From: Methylobacterium sp.
GTDB taxonomy: Bacteria; Pseudomonadota; Alphaproteobacteria; Rhizobiales; Beijerinckiaceae
Direction: 5' to 3'
Assembly: GCF_019745455.1 (NCBI RefSeq)
Contig: NZ_JAIETD010000028.1
Location: 124,001 to 188,000, forward strand
Length of the DNA stretch: 64,000 nucleotides
Part shown: positions 44,527-54,959 of the stretch, one piece after another
Numbering within the stretch: the stretch's first letter is position 1
How the letters are laid out: every line of letters starts with the position of its first letter
The notes under the pieces: generated by a model
Databases searched by the model: none
What the model was told of the DNA's origin: nothing
The model's input: only the letters and a program-made list of their open reading frames with translations
Position numbers and translations under genes: made by a program

Positions 44527-46917
44527 TCACGGTCGCTGGGCGCGTCGGCTCAGAGCCCGCGGACTCGATTTCTTGGACGACTTTCCGCGCCCGGACAGGC
44601 TCGGATTCGTCATGAAGTATTTGTGCGCGTTGAAAGGTTCCTCGCCATCGGCAGGATGGGTCCGCTCGCTCGCGCCCGAGGCCAGTACACGCCAGCTCTG
44701 GCGGTTGTCGAGGAGGTTGGCGAGCATGATCTGATCGAGCACCTGCTGATGCACCGTCGGATTGGTGATCGGCAGGAGCGCCTCGACGCGGCGGTCGAGG
44801 TTGCGGCTCATGAGATCGGCCGAGGAGATGTAGACGGCGGCCTTGGGGTGCGGCAGACCGTAGCCGCTGCCGAAGGCGTAGATCCGCTCGTGTTCGAGGA
44901 AGCGCCCGACGATGGACTTGACCCGGATCCTCTCCGACAATCCGGGGATGCCGGGCCTGAGGCAGCAGATCCCGCGGACGATGCAGTCGATCTGCACGCC
45001 GGCTTCCGAGGCGTCGTAGAGCGCGTCGATGATCTGCGCGTCGACGAGGGAATTGCATTTCAGCCAGATCGCCGCCGGGCGCCCGGCCCTGGCATGGCCG
45101 ACCTCCTGCTCGATGCTGTCGAGGAGCCGTGCCTTCAGCGTCAGCGGCGAGACCGACATCCGCTCGAGCTCTGCCGGCTCGGCGTAGCCGGTGATGAAGT
45201 TGAAGATACGGGAGACGTCGCGCGTCACCGCCGGATCGGCCGTGAAGAAGGACAGGTCGGTATAGATGCGCGCCGTGATCGGGTGGTAGTTGCCCGTGCC
45301 GACATGGCAGTAGCTCACGAGCCGGTCGCCCTCGCGCCGCACCACCATCGAGAGCTTGGCGTGGGTCTTCAGCTCGATGAAGCCGAAGACCACCTGCGCG
45401 CCGGCCTTCTCGAGGTCGCGCGCCCAGCGGATATTGGCCTCCTCGTCGAAGCGGGCCTTCAGCTCGACGAGGGCCGTCACCGATTTCCCGGCTTCCGCGG
45501 CTTCCGCGAGGGCCGCCACGATCGGCGAGTTCGACGAGGTGCGGTAGAGGGTCTGCTTGATCGCGACGACGTGGGGATCGCGCGCGGCCTGGTTGAGGAA
45601 CTGCACCACCGAGTCGAAGGATTCGTAGGGGTGGTGGACGATGAAGTCCTTCTGTCGGATCGCCGCGAAGACATCGCCGCCGCTCTCGCGGATGCGCTCG
45701 GGAAAGCGCGGATTGTAGGGCTTGAACTTGAGGTCGGGCCGGTCGATCCCGACGATCTGCGAGAGCTCGTTGAGGGCCAGCATGCCCTCGACGAGGAACA
45801 CCGCATCGGGGCCGATCTCGAGCTCGTCGGCAACGAAGCCGCGCAGATCCTCGGGCATGCCCGACTCGACCTCGAGGCGGATGACGACGCCGCGGCGGCG
45901 GCGCTTCAAGGCACTCTCGAAATGCAGAACGAGATCCTCGGCCTCCTCCTCCACTTCGAGATCGGAATCGCGGATGACGCGGAAGGCCCCCTGCCCCTTC
46001 ACGAAGTAGCCGGGGAAGAGCCGCCCGGTGAACAGCACGATGACCTGCTCGATGGCGATGAACCGGGCGGTGGCGTCGCCCTGGACGTCGGGAAGGCGCA
46101 CGAACCGCTCGATCACCGACGGCAGGCGGATGAGCGCGCGCAGGGTGCGTCCGTCGCGGGGGCGCACCAGCATCAGGGCGATCGTCGAGCCGAGATTGGG
46201 GATGAACGGGAACGGATGGGCCGGGTCGATGGCGAGCGGCGTCAGCACCGGCAGGACGTAGTTGAGGAAGTAATCCTGCAGCCAGCCGGCGTGGTCCTGG
46301 CTGAGGTCGGCCGGCTCGACGAGGTCAATGCCGACGCCGTGGAGCTCGCTGCGCAGCTCGCGCCAGCGCTGCTGCTGCTCCAGGGCGAGGGACGACACCT
46401 CGGTGCCGATGCGGGTGAGCTGCTCGGCGGGCGTCAGCCCGTCCTGTGAGGGCACGACGAGGCCGGCCCGGACCTGATCATGGAGGCCCGCGACACGGAC
46501 CATGAAGAACTCGTCGAGGCTGTTGGCCGAGATCGAGAGGAAGCGGAGCTGTTCGAGCAGCGGATGGTTAGGGTTCGAGGCCTCCTCGAGGACCCGGTGG
46601 TTGAACTGGAGCCAGGAGATCTCCCGGTTGACGAAACGCTCGGGCGCTTTGCGCAGGGCCTTGCCGGCCTCGACCACGGTTGCGCGGACGGCCTCCTCGC
46701 GAGCAGTGGCCGGGCCCGGTGCGGCATCGGCCGGTACATTCTCCGCTGCCGCATCGACCACCGGCGAAACGGGCGCAGGCCTGCGGGCCGTGCGGGTACG
46801 GGCAGACGCAGGAACCTTGGCCGGTCCGGAGGGGGCTCTCTCGGTTGAGCCGCCCTCGCTGACCAGCTCCGCCGCGCCTTCGTTGGCCTGCACGCGATCC
46901 GATTCCATGTCCGACAA
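44527..46917 (-). CDS. ppk: Polyphosphate kinase 1
   Basis: A 796-residue PPK1 that makes polyphosphate from ATP, reversibly. After a 90-residue low-complexity Pro/Ala/Arg-rich leader, the family begins at [19 protein letters not shown] and [15 protein letters not shown]. The catalytic-core motifs around [19 protein letters not shown] (the histidine that is phosphorylated) and the second histidine in [10 protein letters not shown] are present. It starts with TTG at 46917, with AAGGAG 9 nt upstream; ATG at 46908 is an alternative. It is part of perM-hdaA-ppk-ppx. Confidence 0.95.
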   Translation of the reverse strand: MSDMESDRVQANEGAAELVSEGGSTERAPSGPAKVPASARTRTARRPAPVSPVVDAAAENVPADAAPGPATAREEAVRATVVEAGKALRKAPERFVNREISWLQFNHRVLEEASNPNHPLLEQLRFLSISANSLDEFFMVRVAGLHDQVRAGLVVPSQDGLTPAEQLTRIGTEVSSLALEQQQRWRELRSELHGVGIDLVEPADLSQDHAGWLQDYFLNYVLPVLTPLAIDPAHPFPFIPNLGSTIALMLVRPRDGRTLRALIRLPSVIERFVRLPDVQGDATARFIAIEQVIVLFTGRLFPGYFVKGQGAFRVIRDSDLEVEEEAEDLVLHFESALKRRRRGVVIRLEVESGMPEDLRGFVADELEIGPDAVFLVEGMLALNELSQIVGIDRPDLKFKPYNPRFPERIRESGGDVFAAIRQKDFIVHHPYESFDSVVQFLNQAARDPHVVAIKQTLYRTSSNSPIVAALAEAAEAGKSVTALVELKARFDEEANIRWARDLEKAGAQVVFGFIELKTHAKLSMVVRREGDRLVSYCHVGTGNYHPITARIYTDLSFFTADPAVTRDVSRIFNFITGYAEPAELERMSVSPLTLKARLLDSIEQEVGHARAGRPAAIWLKCNSLVDAQIIDALYDASEAGVQIDCIVRGICCLRPGIPGLSERIRVKSIVGRFLEHERIYAFGSGYGLPHPKAAVYISSADLMSRNLDRRVEALLPITNPTVHQQVLDQIMLANLLDNRQSWRVLASGASERTHPADGEEPFNAHKYFMTNPSLSGRGKSSKKSSPRALSRRAQRP

Positions 46918-46978
46918 CGACGGTTCTCCTTCAGCCTTCTCGACCGGTCTGCGTCCGGATCATTGCACCGGCATGACG

Positions 46979-47707
46979 TCAGCCCGGCTCTTCATCGTTG
47001 TCTTCCGTCCCGAGGCCGAGGCGGGCAAGGACAGCGAGAGCTAGGGGCCGCGTGATGCGCCGTCCGCGGCCCAGCGCGTCTCGGTCGAGCTCGACCACGA
47101 CCTCGCGGGCGAGAGCCAACGAGCGGTCGATGCGCAGCACGAGCGCCTCGACCACGCTCAGATCGACGACGAGCTGTCGGTCGACGAAAAGCTTGACGAT
47201 GACCGCGCGCAGCAGCGCCTCGTCGGGCGGCAGGATGGTCGCTCCCGGCGCCAGGCGCAAGCGCGAGCGCAGGTCGGCGGTGGCCAGCCCCATCGCCTCC
47301 ACCGGCCGGCCTGCGGTAAGAAGGACCGGGGTCTTGCGCTCGCGGGCGAGGTTGAGGAGGTGGAACAGGGCGGCCTCGTCGCGGCCCTGCGGACGGTCCA
47401 CGTCCTCGACGACGAGGGCGCCGTTCGAGACGAGGTGGGGGATCGCCGCGTCAACCACCTCCGAGGCCTTGGCGGTCCAGGCATGCGCCCGGGTCGCCCA
47501 GATCGAGGCGAGATGGCTCTTGCCGCTGCCGGCGGGACCCGTGAGCAGGAACACGGTGTCGGGCCAATCCGGCCAAGCCTCGATCAGGCCGTAGGCGATC
47601 TCGTTGGCCGGACCGACGAGGAAATCCTCGCGGCCGTAGCGCGGGTCGAGGGGCAGGTCGAAGGTGAGCTGCTTCGGTGGAGCGGCGTCGCGGCGGGAAC
47701 GGTCCAT
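46979..47707 (-). CDS. hdaA: DnaA-related regulator of replication initiation (HdaA)
   Basis: A 242-residue AAA+ protein similar to the ATPase domain of DnaA, without its DNA-binding domain, as in Hda. It has Walker A GPAGSGKS (57-64), Walker B ALVVEDVD and a sensor-2 region. The N-terminal QLTFDLPL fits the clamp-binding motif that lets Hda stimulate DnaA-ATP hydrolysis at the beta clamp. So it would limit replication to once per cycle. The ATG at 47707 is 7 bp after the perM stop, so it is translationally linked to perM. ppk follows after 61 bp. Confidence 0.87.
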   Translation of the reverse strand: MDRSRRDAAPPKQLTFDLPLDPRYGREDFLVGPANEIAYGLIEAWPDWPDTVFLLTGPAGSGKSHLASIWATRAHAWTAKASEVVDAAIPHLVSNGALVVEDVDRPQGRDEAALFHLLNLARERKTPVLLTAGRPVEAMGLATADLRSRLRLAPGATILPPDEALLRAVIVKLFVDRQLVVDLSVVEALVLRIDRSLALAREVVVELDRDALGRGRRITRPLALAVLARLGLGTEDNDEEPG

Positions 47708-47714
47708 GGCGGAT

Positions 47715-48815
47715 TCAAGGCTCGCGCCGCTCAGGGCCCGACAGGAGGACCGGTTCGTCGGCGTGATAGAGCGGGCTTTCGAGGTAGCGGTCGAGGGCGT
47801 AGCGCACGAGGACGCCGATCGAGGCCGCCACCGGCACGGCGATGAGAAGGCCGAGAAAGCCGAATAGCGAGCCGAAGGCCAGGAGCGCGAACATGAGCCA
47901 GACCGGATGGAGCCCAACGGAATCGCCGACGAGCTTGGGCGAGATGATGTTGCCCTCGAGGAACTGCCCGACCACGAAGACGGCGATGGTGAGCCCGATA
48001 TGGAGCCAGTCCGAATTCGGCCAGAACTGAACCAGGGCCACGCCCACCGAGAGCAGGAAGCCGACGATCGTGCCGACATAGGGGACGAAGGTCAGGAATC
48101 CGGCGATCAGCCCGATGAGGATGCCGAAGTTCAGGCCGATGGTGAATAACCCCACGGCGTAGAAGCTGCCGAGGATGAGGCAGACCAGGGTCTGACCGCG
48201 CAGGAAGCCCGTGACGGCGCCGTCCATCTCACGGCCGAGCCGGCGCACCGTCGGACGATGCCGCGGCGGCACCCAGCTATCGACCTTGGCGACCATCCGG
48301 TCCCAGTCGAGCAGCATGTAGAAGGCGACGACCGGAGTGATGACCACGAGCGAGACGACCGAGACCAGGGCCTGGCTGCCGGTCCAGAGCGAGCCGAGGA
48401 AGGTCAGGAACCAGCTTCCCCCCTGGCTGACGATGGTGCCGACGGAGGATTGCAGATCGTTCAGCACGTCGGCGCCACCGACCCGCTCCAGCAGCGGCCC
48501 GGCCCGCGCGACGATGAGGCCCTGCAGCTTCGAGACCATGCCGGGCAGGGTCGAGACGAGGGCGGAGACCTGCTTGGCGACGAGGGGGCCGACGATCAGA
48601 AGGGTCATCACGAGCGCGACGACGAAGAGGGCGAGGATGAGGAGCGAGGCGGCGAGCCGCCCGAGACCGAGCCGCTCCAGCCGGTCGGCCAGGGGATCGA
48701 GCAAGTAGGCAAGCGCACAGCCGGCGGCGAAGGGCAGGATTACGTCCTTGAGGAGGTAGAGAAGCAGCACGACCACCGCGAGCCCCGCCAACCCGATCAT
48801 CGCCTTGCCGCGCAT
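47715..48815 (-). CDS. perM: AI-2E family transporter (PerM-like)
   Basis: A 366-residue inner-membrane protein of the AI-2E/PerM family. About eight membrane segments are seen: two at the N-terminus, a large soluble loop with [14 protein letters not shown], and a C-terminal cluster with [19 protein letters not shown], the family hallmark. Members export small molecules or act in quorum signalling or Na+/H+ exchange; the substrate is unknown. It is first in perM-hdaA-ppk-ppx, a block conserved in alphaproteobacteria, and divergent from purMN. Confidence 0.87.
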   Translation of the reverse strand: MRGKAMIGLAGLAVVVLLLYLLKDVILPFAAGCALAYLLDPLADRLERLGLGRLAASLLILALFVVALVMTLLIVGPLVAKQVSALVSTLPGMVSKLQGLIVARAGPLLERVGGADVLNDLQSSVGTIVSQGGSWFLTFLGSLWTGSQALVSVVSLVVITPVVAFYMLLDWDRMVAKVDSWVPPRHRPTVRRLGREMDGAVTGFLRGQTLVCLILGSFYAVGLFTIGLNFGILIGLIAGFLTFVPYVGTIVGFLLSVGVALVQFWPNSDWLHIGLTIAVFVVGQFLEGNIISPKLVGDSVGLHPVWLMFALLAFGSLFGFLGLLIAVPVAASIGVLVRYALDRYLESPLYHADEPVLLSGPERREP

Positions 48816-49003
48816 CGGCCACCCTTCGCCTGACTCGTCGGGGCGGAGTCATGGGAGGGTCGGGAGGCAGGGTCAAGGCGCACGATGCCGGCTTTCTCCG
48901 TTCCTACAGGACCGGTTGGCGCTCGGCGTCGATGGCGACTCGCCCCGCCCGATGCGACCCGCTAGAGGGTTGCGCACGAATTCAGACGAGGAACGAGGCG
49001 CCG

Positions 49004-50071
49004 ATGACGAGCGAGCCTGGGAACGGAATGACCTACGCACAGGCAGGCGTCGACATCGATGCCGGCAACGCCATGGTCGACGCGATCAAGCCGCTGGTGC
49101 GCGCGACCCGCAGGCCCGGGGCGGATGCCGAGATCGGCGGCTTCGGCGGGCTGTTCGACCTGAAGGCCGCGGGCTTCAAGGACCCGATCCTGGTGGCGGC
49201 CAATGACGGGGTCGGCACCAAGGTGAAGGTTGCGATCGAGACCGGCCGCCACGACACCATCGGCATCGATCTCGTGGCGATGTGCGTCAACGACATCATC
49301 GTCCAGGGCGCCGAGCCCTTGTTCTTCCTCGACTATTACGCCACCGGCAAGCTCGTGCCGGGTGTCGGCGCCGACATCGTGCGCGGCATCGCCGAGGGCT
49401 GCGTCCGCGCCGGCTGTGCCCTCATCGGCGGCGAGACCGCCGAGATGCCGGGCCTGTATGACGGTGCCGATTACGACCTCGCCGGCTTCTCGGTGGGCGC
49501 GGCCGAGCGAGGCACGCTGCTGCCGCGCCAGGGCATCGCGCCGGGCGATGTGGTGCTCGGGCTGCCCTCCTCCGGCGTCCATTCGAACGGGTTCTCGCTG
49601 GTTCGCCGAATCGTCGAGGCGAGCGGCCTCGGCTACGACGCACCCGCTCCATTTGCGCCCGGCCTGTCGCTGGGCCAGGCGCTCCTGGAACCGACCCGGA
49701 TCTACGTGAAACCGCTGCTCGCCGTTCTGAAGGCCACCGACGGGATCAAGGCCCTCGCCCACATCACCGGCGGTGGCTTTCCCGACAACCTGCCCAGGGT
49801 CCTGCCGGACGCGGTCGGCATCGCGGTCGACCTCGACGCCATCCCGGTGCTCCCGGTCTTCGGCTGGCTCGCCAGGACCGGCAACGTCGCGGTCCATGAG
49901 ATGCTGCGCACCTTCAATTGCGGGATCGGCATGGTCGCGGTGGTCGAGGCCCCGGCCGCCGCAGCTGTGATCGCCGCGCTCGCCGAGGCTGGCGAGGCGC
50001 CGGTCCGGCTCGGCCGCATCACCGAGCGCGGCCCCGAGCCCGTGACGTTCACCGGCACCCTCGCACTCTGA
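49004..50071 (+). CDS. purM: Phosphoribosylaminoimidazole synthetase
   Basis: A 355-residue AIR synthetase that closes FGAM to AIR in purine synthesis. Family motifs are [40 protein letters not shown] and [14 protein letters not shown]. The ATG at 49004 has GAGGAAC upstream; another ATG at 49028 is also possible. It is followed by purN with a TGATG overlap, the standard purM-purN arrangement. It is divergent from perM with a 188-bp promoter region. Confidence 0.96.
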   Translation: MTSEPGNGMTYAQAGVDIDAGNAMVDAIKPLVRATRRPGADAEIGGFGGLFDLKAAGFKDPILVAANDGVGTKVKVAIETGRHDTIGIDLVAMCVNDIIVQGAEPLFFLDYYATGKLVPGVGADIVRGIAEGCVRAGCALIGGETAEMPGLYDGADYDLAGFSVGAAERGTLLPRQGIAPGDVVLGLPSSGVHSNGFSLVRRIVEASGLGYDAPAPFAPGLSLGQALLEPTRIYVKPLLAVLKATDGIKALAHITGGGFPDNLPRVLPDAVGIAVDLDAIPVLPVFGWLARTGNVAVHEMLRTFNCGIGMVAVVEAPAAAAVIAALAEAGEAPVRLGRITERGPEPVTFTGTLAL

Positions 50072-50727
50072 TGTCGCCTGCGGCGAAGACCCGGATCGCG
50101 ATCCTGATCTCGGGGCGCGGCTCGAACATGGCCTCGGTGATGGCGGCTGCGCAGGCGCCGGATTATCCTGCAGAGATCGCCCTCGTCCTTTCGAACCGAC
50201 CCGAAGCGGGCGGGCTTGCCCATGCCGCCGCGGCCGGCATCGAGACCAGGGCGGTCGACCATAAGCGTTTTCGCGACCGGGCGAGCTTCGACGCGGCGCT
50301 GCAAGCCGAACTCGACGCGGCCGGAATCGAGCTCGTGGTCCTCGCCGGCTTCATGCGGATCTTCTCCGCGCCGTTCGTCGAAGCCTGGACGGGGCGGATG
50401 ATCAACATCCACCCCTCGCTGCTGCCGCTGTTCCGCGGCGTGCACACTCACGAACAGGCGCTCAGAGCCGGCGTGCGGCTGCACGGCTGCACGGTCCACT
50501 TCGTGGTGCCCGAGCTCGATGCCGGGCCGATCATCGCTCAGGCCGCCGTGCCTGTCCTGCCCGGCGACGATCCCGACAGCCTCGCCGCCCGCATCCTGGT
50601 GCAGGAGCATCGGATCTATCCGGCCGCCCTCGCCCTGGTGGCGAGCGGCCACGCTCGGCTCGACGGCGACCGCGTCGTGTTCGCCGACGATGTCAGGGTC
50701 CCCGAAGGCTCGCTGCACAGCCTCTAG
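50071..50727 (+). CDS. purN: Phosphoribosylglycinamide formyltransferase
   Basis: A 218-residue GAR transformylase that adds formyl from 10-formyl-THF to GAR. The start IAILISGRGSNMASV, the catalytic INIHPSLLP and the following FRGVHTHEQAL are typical. The start ATG overlaps the purM stop by 1 nt (TGATG), so translation is coupled. In a methylotroph it links C1-tetrahydrofolate to purines. Confidence 0.96.
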   Translation: MSPAAKTRIAILISGRGSNMASVMAAAQAPDYPAEIALVLSNRPEAGGLAHAAAAGIETRAVDHKRFRDRASFDAALQAELDAAGIELVVLAGFMRIFSAPFVEAWTGRMINIHPSLLPLFRGVHTHEQALRAGVRLHGCTVHFVVPELDAGPIIAQAAVPVLPGDDPDSLAARILVQEHRIYPAALALVASGHARLDGDRVVFADDVRVPEGSLHSL

Positions 50728-50844
50728 GCGAAACCGGCAACCCGCCCGCGCGGCCAACTGGCAAGCTCTCTGCAACATGCAGGGCGGACTTGGCAGGCAC
50801 GCGAGCGCGCGCCGGCTGCGTCGATCCTCGGCCCGGGGAACCGG

Positions 50845-51750
50845 ATGCTCCATCACCGCCTGCTCGGCTATCTCGACGAGGTCGCGCGAAGCGGCTCGAT
50901 CCGCCGGGCGGCAGCGCGCCTCAACGTGGCCTCAAGCGCGATAAACCGGCAGATCCTCGCGCTCGAGGAGGAGATCGGCACGCCGTTGTTCGAGCGGTTG
51001 CCACGGGGCCTGCGCCTGACCGCCACCGGCGAGGTCGTGATCCGCCACATCCGCGAGACGCTGAAGGACCACGACCGGGTGTTGGCGCAGGTGGCGGCGC
51101 TCAAGGGCATGACGCGCGGCGAGGTGACGGTGGTGACCATGGCGAGCCTCGCCGCCGGGGTGCTCTGCGGTGTCATCCGCGAGTTCCGCGAGACGGATCC
51201 GGGCATCGTCCTCAAGGTCCGCGTGCTCCCGGCGGAGGAGATCGTCGCCGCGTTGATCTCGGGGACGGCGGATCTGGCGCTGGCCTACCGGGTCCCGGCG
51301 AATCCGCGCCTCTCCTGCATCGCCGAATTCCAGCATCATCTCGGCGCGGTGATGGCCCCCGACCATCCGCTCAGTGGCCGCTGTCTCGTGCGGATGGCCG
51401 ATTGCCTCGACTACCCCCTCGTCGTCGCCGACCCGACCATGACCCTGCGCGACGTGCTCGAACTCCTCGTTCCGGAGGGCGCGAGCTTCGTGCCCGCCGT
51501 CGAGACCAACTCGATCGAACTGATGAAGCGGCTCGCGCAGACCGCGCCTCACGTCACCTTCCTCAACCTGTCGGATGTGAGCGAGGAGTTGCGCCGCGGT
51601 GTCCTCGCTTTCACGCCCCTCGCCGATGCCGGCGCCATCACCCAGACCGTCAGCCTGATGCGGCGGGCGCGCCCTCCCTTCGACGGACATGTTCGATTGG
51701 TGGCGCAAAGGATCGAAGTCGCGTTCGAGAAGTACAGCGCGGTCGATTGA
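50845..51750 (+). CDS. LysR family transcriptional regulator
   Basis: A 301-residue LTTR with an N-terminal winged HTH (YLDEVARSGSIRRAAARLNVAS) and a periplasmic-binding-protein-like effector domain. The ATG at 50845 suits the family. There is no obvious divergent target gene, and its partner may be the downstream small protein or a distant gene. The effector is unknown. Confidence 0.9.
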   Translation: MLHHRLLGYLDEVARSGSIRRAAARLNVASSAINRQILALEEEIGTPLFERLPRGLRLTATGEVVIRHIRETLKDHDRVLAQVAALKGMTRGEVTVVTMASLAAGVLCGVIREFRETDPGIVLKVRVLPAEEIVAALISGTADLALAYRVPANPRLSCIAEFQHHLGAVMAPDHPLSGRCLVRMADCLDYPLVVADPTMTLRDVLELLVPEGASFVPAVETNSIELMKRLAQTAPHVTFLNLSDVSEELRRGVLAFTPLADAGAITQTVSLMRRARPPFDGHVRLVAQRIEVAFEKYSAVD

Positions 51751-52200
51751 GCGCGATCGCGAGGTCGGGCCGCCCCCTCCTCCAGAACCGCGAGGGCGTC
51801 CTCTCGCCGCGGAACTGCGGCTGGGGCCGTCGGTGCGCAGCGTTCCCGGGAGCATCACCTTGCGACGTCTCCTTGCGGCATCACCGCGCCGGAGCGCATC
51901 ATGCGGTGGAACGTGACCAAGCACACATGTCGCAACAGAATCGTGTCAGTCCGGCTGCGGCATTGCACAAGATCGTTCAGCTCCTGAAAGTAGCTGATTG
52001 AAAACCTTATTCTTCAGTAAATGCGGTGCTGAAGCTGGAATTCACTGATAAGCCAGCCGAGCGATCGAGCGTTTGCTGCATAGCACGCAGGCATTCTTTG
52101 TTGTTTCTCAAGGCGGTCATGCTCAAAAGTTAGGAACCACGACGAGCGTGGCCTCTTATATCGGTCACCTGATCGAGGATCGATCAAGAGGAAGACCGCC
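51751..52200. other. 450-bp intergenic stretch
   Basis: The right part (52000-52190) is AT-rich and should hold the promoter of the 52201 gene. It has some small inverted repeats (ttcag / ctgaa near 52014; gatcga / gatcgatc near 52172). A 24-codon frame starting at 51927 (MSQQNRVSPAAALHKIVQL) is possible but has no clear ribosome-binding site. Nothing else is recognised. Confidence 0.35.
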
Positions 52201-52452
52201 ATGACCGCCCGACTTCTCACCAACACCCTCGCCTTCGCGCTCAGCCTTTCGGCCGGCGCGGCCGTGGCGCAGAGCTACAATGCACCCGCCGGCATCCCGG
52301 CCGCCGTCGCCCCCGGCGGCCTGCAGGGCCGCGCCGCCGCTTACAATCTGGCCGAGGAAGCGCGAGGCTTCGGCCGCGTCGTCCGCGGCGACGACGTGAG
52401 CACCGGCTCCGTCCGCAGCCGCCGCAGCGGAGCCGATGCCGGCCGCCGCTGA
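52201..52452 (+). CDS. Small secreted protein
   Basis: An 83-residue protein with a signal peptide (MTARLLTNTLAFALSLSAGAA, cleaved near AVAQ-S) and a short mature part rich in Ala, Gly and Arg (GLQGRAAAYNLAEEARGFGR). It ends with a basic tail (SRRSGADAGRR). AAGAGGAAG precedes the ATG. No cysteines; function unknown. It is a typical small periplasmic protein of Methylobacterium genomes. Confidence 0.7.
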   Translation: MTARLLTNTLAFALSLSAGAAVAQSYNAPAGIPAAVAPGGLQGRAAAYNLAEEARGFGRVVRGDDVSTGSVRSRRSGADAGRR

Positions 52453-52695
52453 CGGCGGACTCAAGTCGCCTGTCGGGGGCCGGCCTTCCCCAGGGGGAAG
52501 CCGGCCCTTCACGCTCCCGGTTTTTGGCGTTTCGCCGTGCACATACAGCGCGAATAATGAGCGGCGCCCTCGGCGCCGCTCCGGCGCGAACGCGGTCAGG
52601 ATGCCGCAAATCCCGGCTTCCAGGGTCAAGCTCGGCGGACGTAAGCTTCGCCTCGCAGGGTGCCGCAAGCGGAGCGCCCAAGGACGGGGCGACCC

Positions 52696-53805
52696 ATGGT
52701 GGCGAACACTCCAATCTCTCGCAGGGCGTTCGTCGGCGGAGCCGCGGCACTCGGTGTGACCGGTCTGCTGCTCCCGCGAGCGCGCGCCGCCGGCAAGACC
52801 ACGATCGGCTTCATCTATGTCGGGCCGAAGGACGATTACGGCTACAACCAGGCCCACGCCAAGGCGGCCGGCGCCCTCAAGGCGATTCCCGGCATCGAGG
52901 TGGTCGAGGAGGAGAACGTCCGCGAGACCATCGACGTCCAGAAGACCATGGAGAGCATGATCAACCTGGACGGCGCGAGCCTGATCTTCCCGACCTCTTT
53001 CGGCTACTACGACCCCCATGTCCTGATCGAGGCCAAGAAGTACCCGAAGGTCCAGTTCCGCCATTGCGGCGGTCTCTGGACCGACGCGAACCCGAAGAAT
53101 GCCGGTTCGTATTTCGGCTACATTATGCAGGGCCAGTACCTCAACGGCATCGCCGCCGCCCATGCCTCGAAGTCGAAGAAAATCGGCTTCGTCGCGGCGA
53201 AGCCGATTCCGCAGGTCCTGAACAACATCAACGGCTTCCTGCTCGGGGCGCGCAGCGTCGACCCTTCGATCACCTGCCAGGTCATCTTCACCGGCGAGTG
53301 GTCGCTCGCGGTCAAGGAGGCGGAAGCGACCAACGCCCTCATTGATGGCGGCGCCGACGTCATCACCTGCCACGTCGACAGCCCAAAGGTGACTGTAGAG
53401 ACCGCCGTTCGCCGCGGCGCCTTCGTCTGCGGCTATCACGCCGACCAATCGGCCCTTGCCAAGGACAAGTACCTCACGGGCGCTGAGTGGAACTGGACGC
53501 CGATCTACAAGAGCTTCGTCGCCGACATCCAGGCCGGCAAGGCGCCCCCGAACTTCCTGCGCGGCGGCCTGGCCGACGGCTTCGTGGCGATGAGCCCGTA
53601 CGGGCCGGGCATGTCGGACGCGTCTCGCAAGCAGGTCGACGCCGTGAAGGCCGAGATGATGAAGGGCGGCTTCTCGATCATCAAGGGACCGCTCAAGGAC
53701 AACAAGGGCAAGGAGATCGCCGCTGCCGGCGCGGCGCTGGCCGAGAACGCCCTGGCGCTCGAAGGCACCAACTACCTCGTCGAGGGCGTGAAGGGGTCGG
53801 CGTAA
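52696..53805 (+). CDS. BMP-family ABC transporter substrate-binding protein
   Basis: A 369-residue binding protein of the basic membrane protein (PnrA/Med) family. It starts with a Tat-type leader (SRRAFVGGAAALGVTG) and then the family pattern TTIGFIYVGPKDDYGYNQAH, and HADQSALAKDKYLTGAEWNW. Members bind nucleosides, purines or other small ligands for ABC import. No permease or ATPase gene is nearby, so it is a solitary receptor whose transporter is elsewhere. ATG at 52696 gives the natural Tat start. Confidence 0.88.
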   Translation: MVANTPISRRAFVGGAAALGVTGLLLPRARAAGKTTIGFIYVGPKDDYGYNQAHAKAAGALKAIPGIEVVEEENVRETIDVQKTMESMINLDGASLIFPTSFGYYDPHVLIEAKKYPKVQFRHCGGLWTDANPKNAGSYFGYIMQGQYLNGIAAAHASKSKKIGFVAAKPIPQVLNNINGFLLGARSVDPSITCQVIFTGEWSLAVKEAEATNALIDGGADVITCHVDSPKVTVETAVRRGAFVCGYHADQSALAKDKYLTGAEWNWTPIYKSFVADIQAGKAPPNFLRGGLADGFVAMSPYGPGMSDASRKQVDAVKAEMMKGGFSIIKGPLKDNKGKEIAAAGAALAENALALEGTNYLVEGVKGSA

Positions 53806-53812
53806 ATCTCTT

Positions 53813-54448
53813 TCAAATCGATGCGAAGCCGCGCTGAACGGCCGGCCGCTCCAGAAGCCGGTCGAGCCAGCGGCGAACGTGAGTCAGGCCGTCAAGATCG
53901 ATGCCCTGCTTCTCGTGATACTTCGCCCAGGTCAGGATCGCGATGTCGGCGATGGAATACGCGCCGGCAACGTGATCCTGTGCGGAAAGCCGTTTGTCGA
54001 GAACGCCATAGAGGCGCACCGCCTCGTTCGTGAAACGATCGATGGCGTAGGGGATCTTCTCCTCCGCATAGATCCGGAAATGGTGGGTCTGGCCGAGCAT
54101 CGGCCCGAACCCGGCGACCTGCCAGAACAGCCATTCGTCGACCGCCACCCGCGCCCGCTCATCCTGCGGGTACAGGCAGCCGGTCTTGCGGCCGAGATAC
54201 TGCAGGATCGCGCCAGATTCGAAGACCGTGATCGGGGAACCGTCCGGCCCGTCGGGATCGAGGATGGCAGGGATCTTGTTGTTGGGCGACAAACTGAGGA
54301 AGTCCGGCGCCATCTGCTCGCCTTTCCCGATATTCACCGGCACCACACGGTAGGGCAGCCCGCACTCCTCGAGCATGATCGGGATCTTCCAGCCGTTCGG
54401 CGTGCTCCAGGTATGGACGTCGATTGCGTGTCCCGGTGCGGGTGCCAT
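53813..54448 (-). CDS. Glutathione S-transferase (YfcG/YghU-like)
   Basis: A 211-residue GST with a thioredoxin-like N-domain (IDVHTWSTPNGWKIPIMLEE) and an all-alpha C-domain (FWQVAGFGPMLGQTHHF). The N-domain TPNGWK pattern fits the Nu-class YfcG/YghU type, which has disulfide reductase activity. The ATG at 54448 was chosen over a TTG further up. It converges on the BMP gene with 7 bp between. Confidence 0.87.
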   Translation of the reverse strand: MAPAPGHAIDVHTWSTPNGWKIPIMLEECGLPYRVVPVNIGKGEQMAPDFLSLSPNNKIPAILDPDGPDGSPITVFESGAILQYLGRKTGCLYPQDERARVAVDEWLFWQVAGFGPMLGQTHHFRIYAEEKIPYAIDRFTNEAVRLYGVLDKRLSAQDHVAGAYSIADIAILTWAKYHEKQGIDLDGLTHVRRWLDRLLERPAVQRGFASI

Positions 54449-54704
54449 GCGCTGGGTTCCAGTGAGGTCGGTGTCGGTCGCGATCCGGAACAAGCCGGAT
54501 GACGGGCGGAAAGTTGCAGCTTAGTTCAGCTAGACCACGTCGCGGCCCCGGCTCAAGCGCCGCGATCGACGCGCCGGAAATCCTCCTCCACAGGTGAGGA
54601 CAGCGTAGGGTTGCAGAACGGGCGAATGCCGCTTGCCCTTCCCCGGTTCTTTCGGCTGAGATGGCGACTACCGTCGAGTAAGGCGGCTTGCGAGGATTCC
54701 GTCG

Positions 54705-54953
54705 ATGCTGCTTTGTCTCGTCCGCGCCGTTGTGATCGGCACATCGCTCATCGCGGCTCCCGCCCTGGCCCAGAGCCCCGCGCCCAAGGAACCGAAGGAG
54801 ATGACCGTCGGCCAGAGCGCGGCGCGCCAACGCCAGAAGACCTGCGGCGCACAGTGGCGGTCATTGTCGGTGAGCGAGAAGGCGACGCAGGGGCCGAAAT
54901 GGCCGCAATACTTCAGCAAATGCGTCAAGAAGCTCAAGGAACAGAGGGCCTGA
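54705..54953 (+). CDS. Small secreted protein with two cysteines
   Basis: An 82-residue protein with a signal peptide (MLLCLVRAVVIGTSLIAAPALAQ is 23 residues, with an ALAQ cleavage site after residue 22) and a helical mature part with two cysteines (QKTCGAQW and FSKCVKKL) that could pair in a disulfide. It recalls PsiF-type periplasmic proteins, but the match is weak. It converges on the GNAT gene. Confidence 0.65.
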   Translation: MLLCLVRAVVIGTSLIAAPALAQSPAPKEPKEMTVGQSAARQRQKTCGAQWRSLSVSEKATQGPKWPQYFSKCVKKLKEQRA

Positions 54954-54959
54954 GGCGCC

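Noticed and set aside
44428..46449. Plus-strand open frame of 673 codons
   Set aside because: Antisense to ppk; no domain and a shadow-type composition.
51927..52001. 24-codon frame after the LysR gene
   Set aside because: Looks protein-like but has no clear ribosome-binding site or support; kept only as a note.
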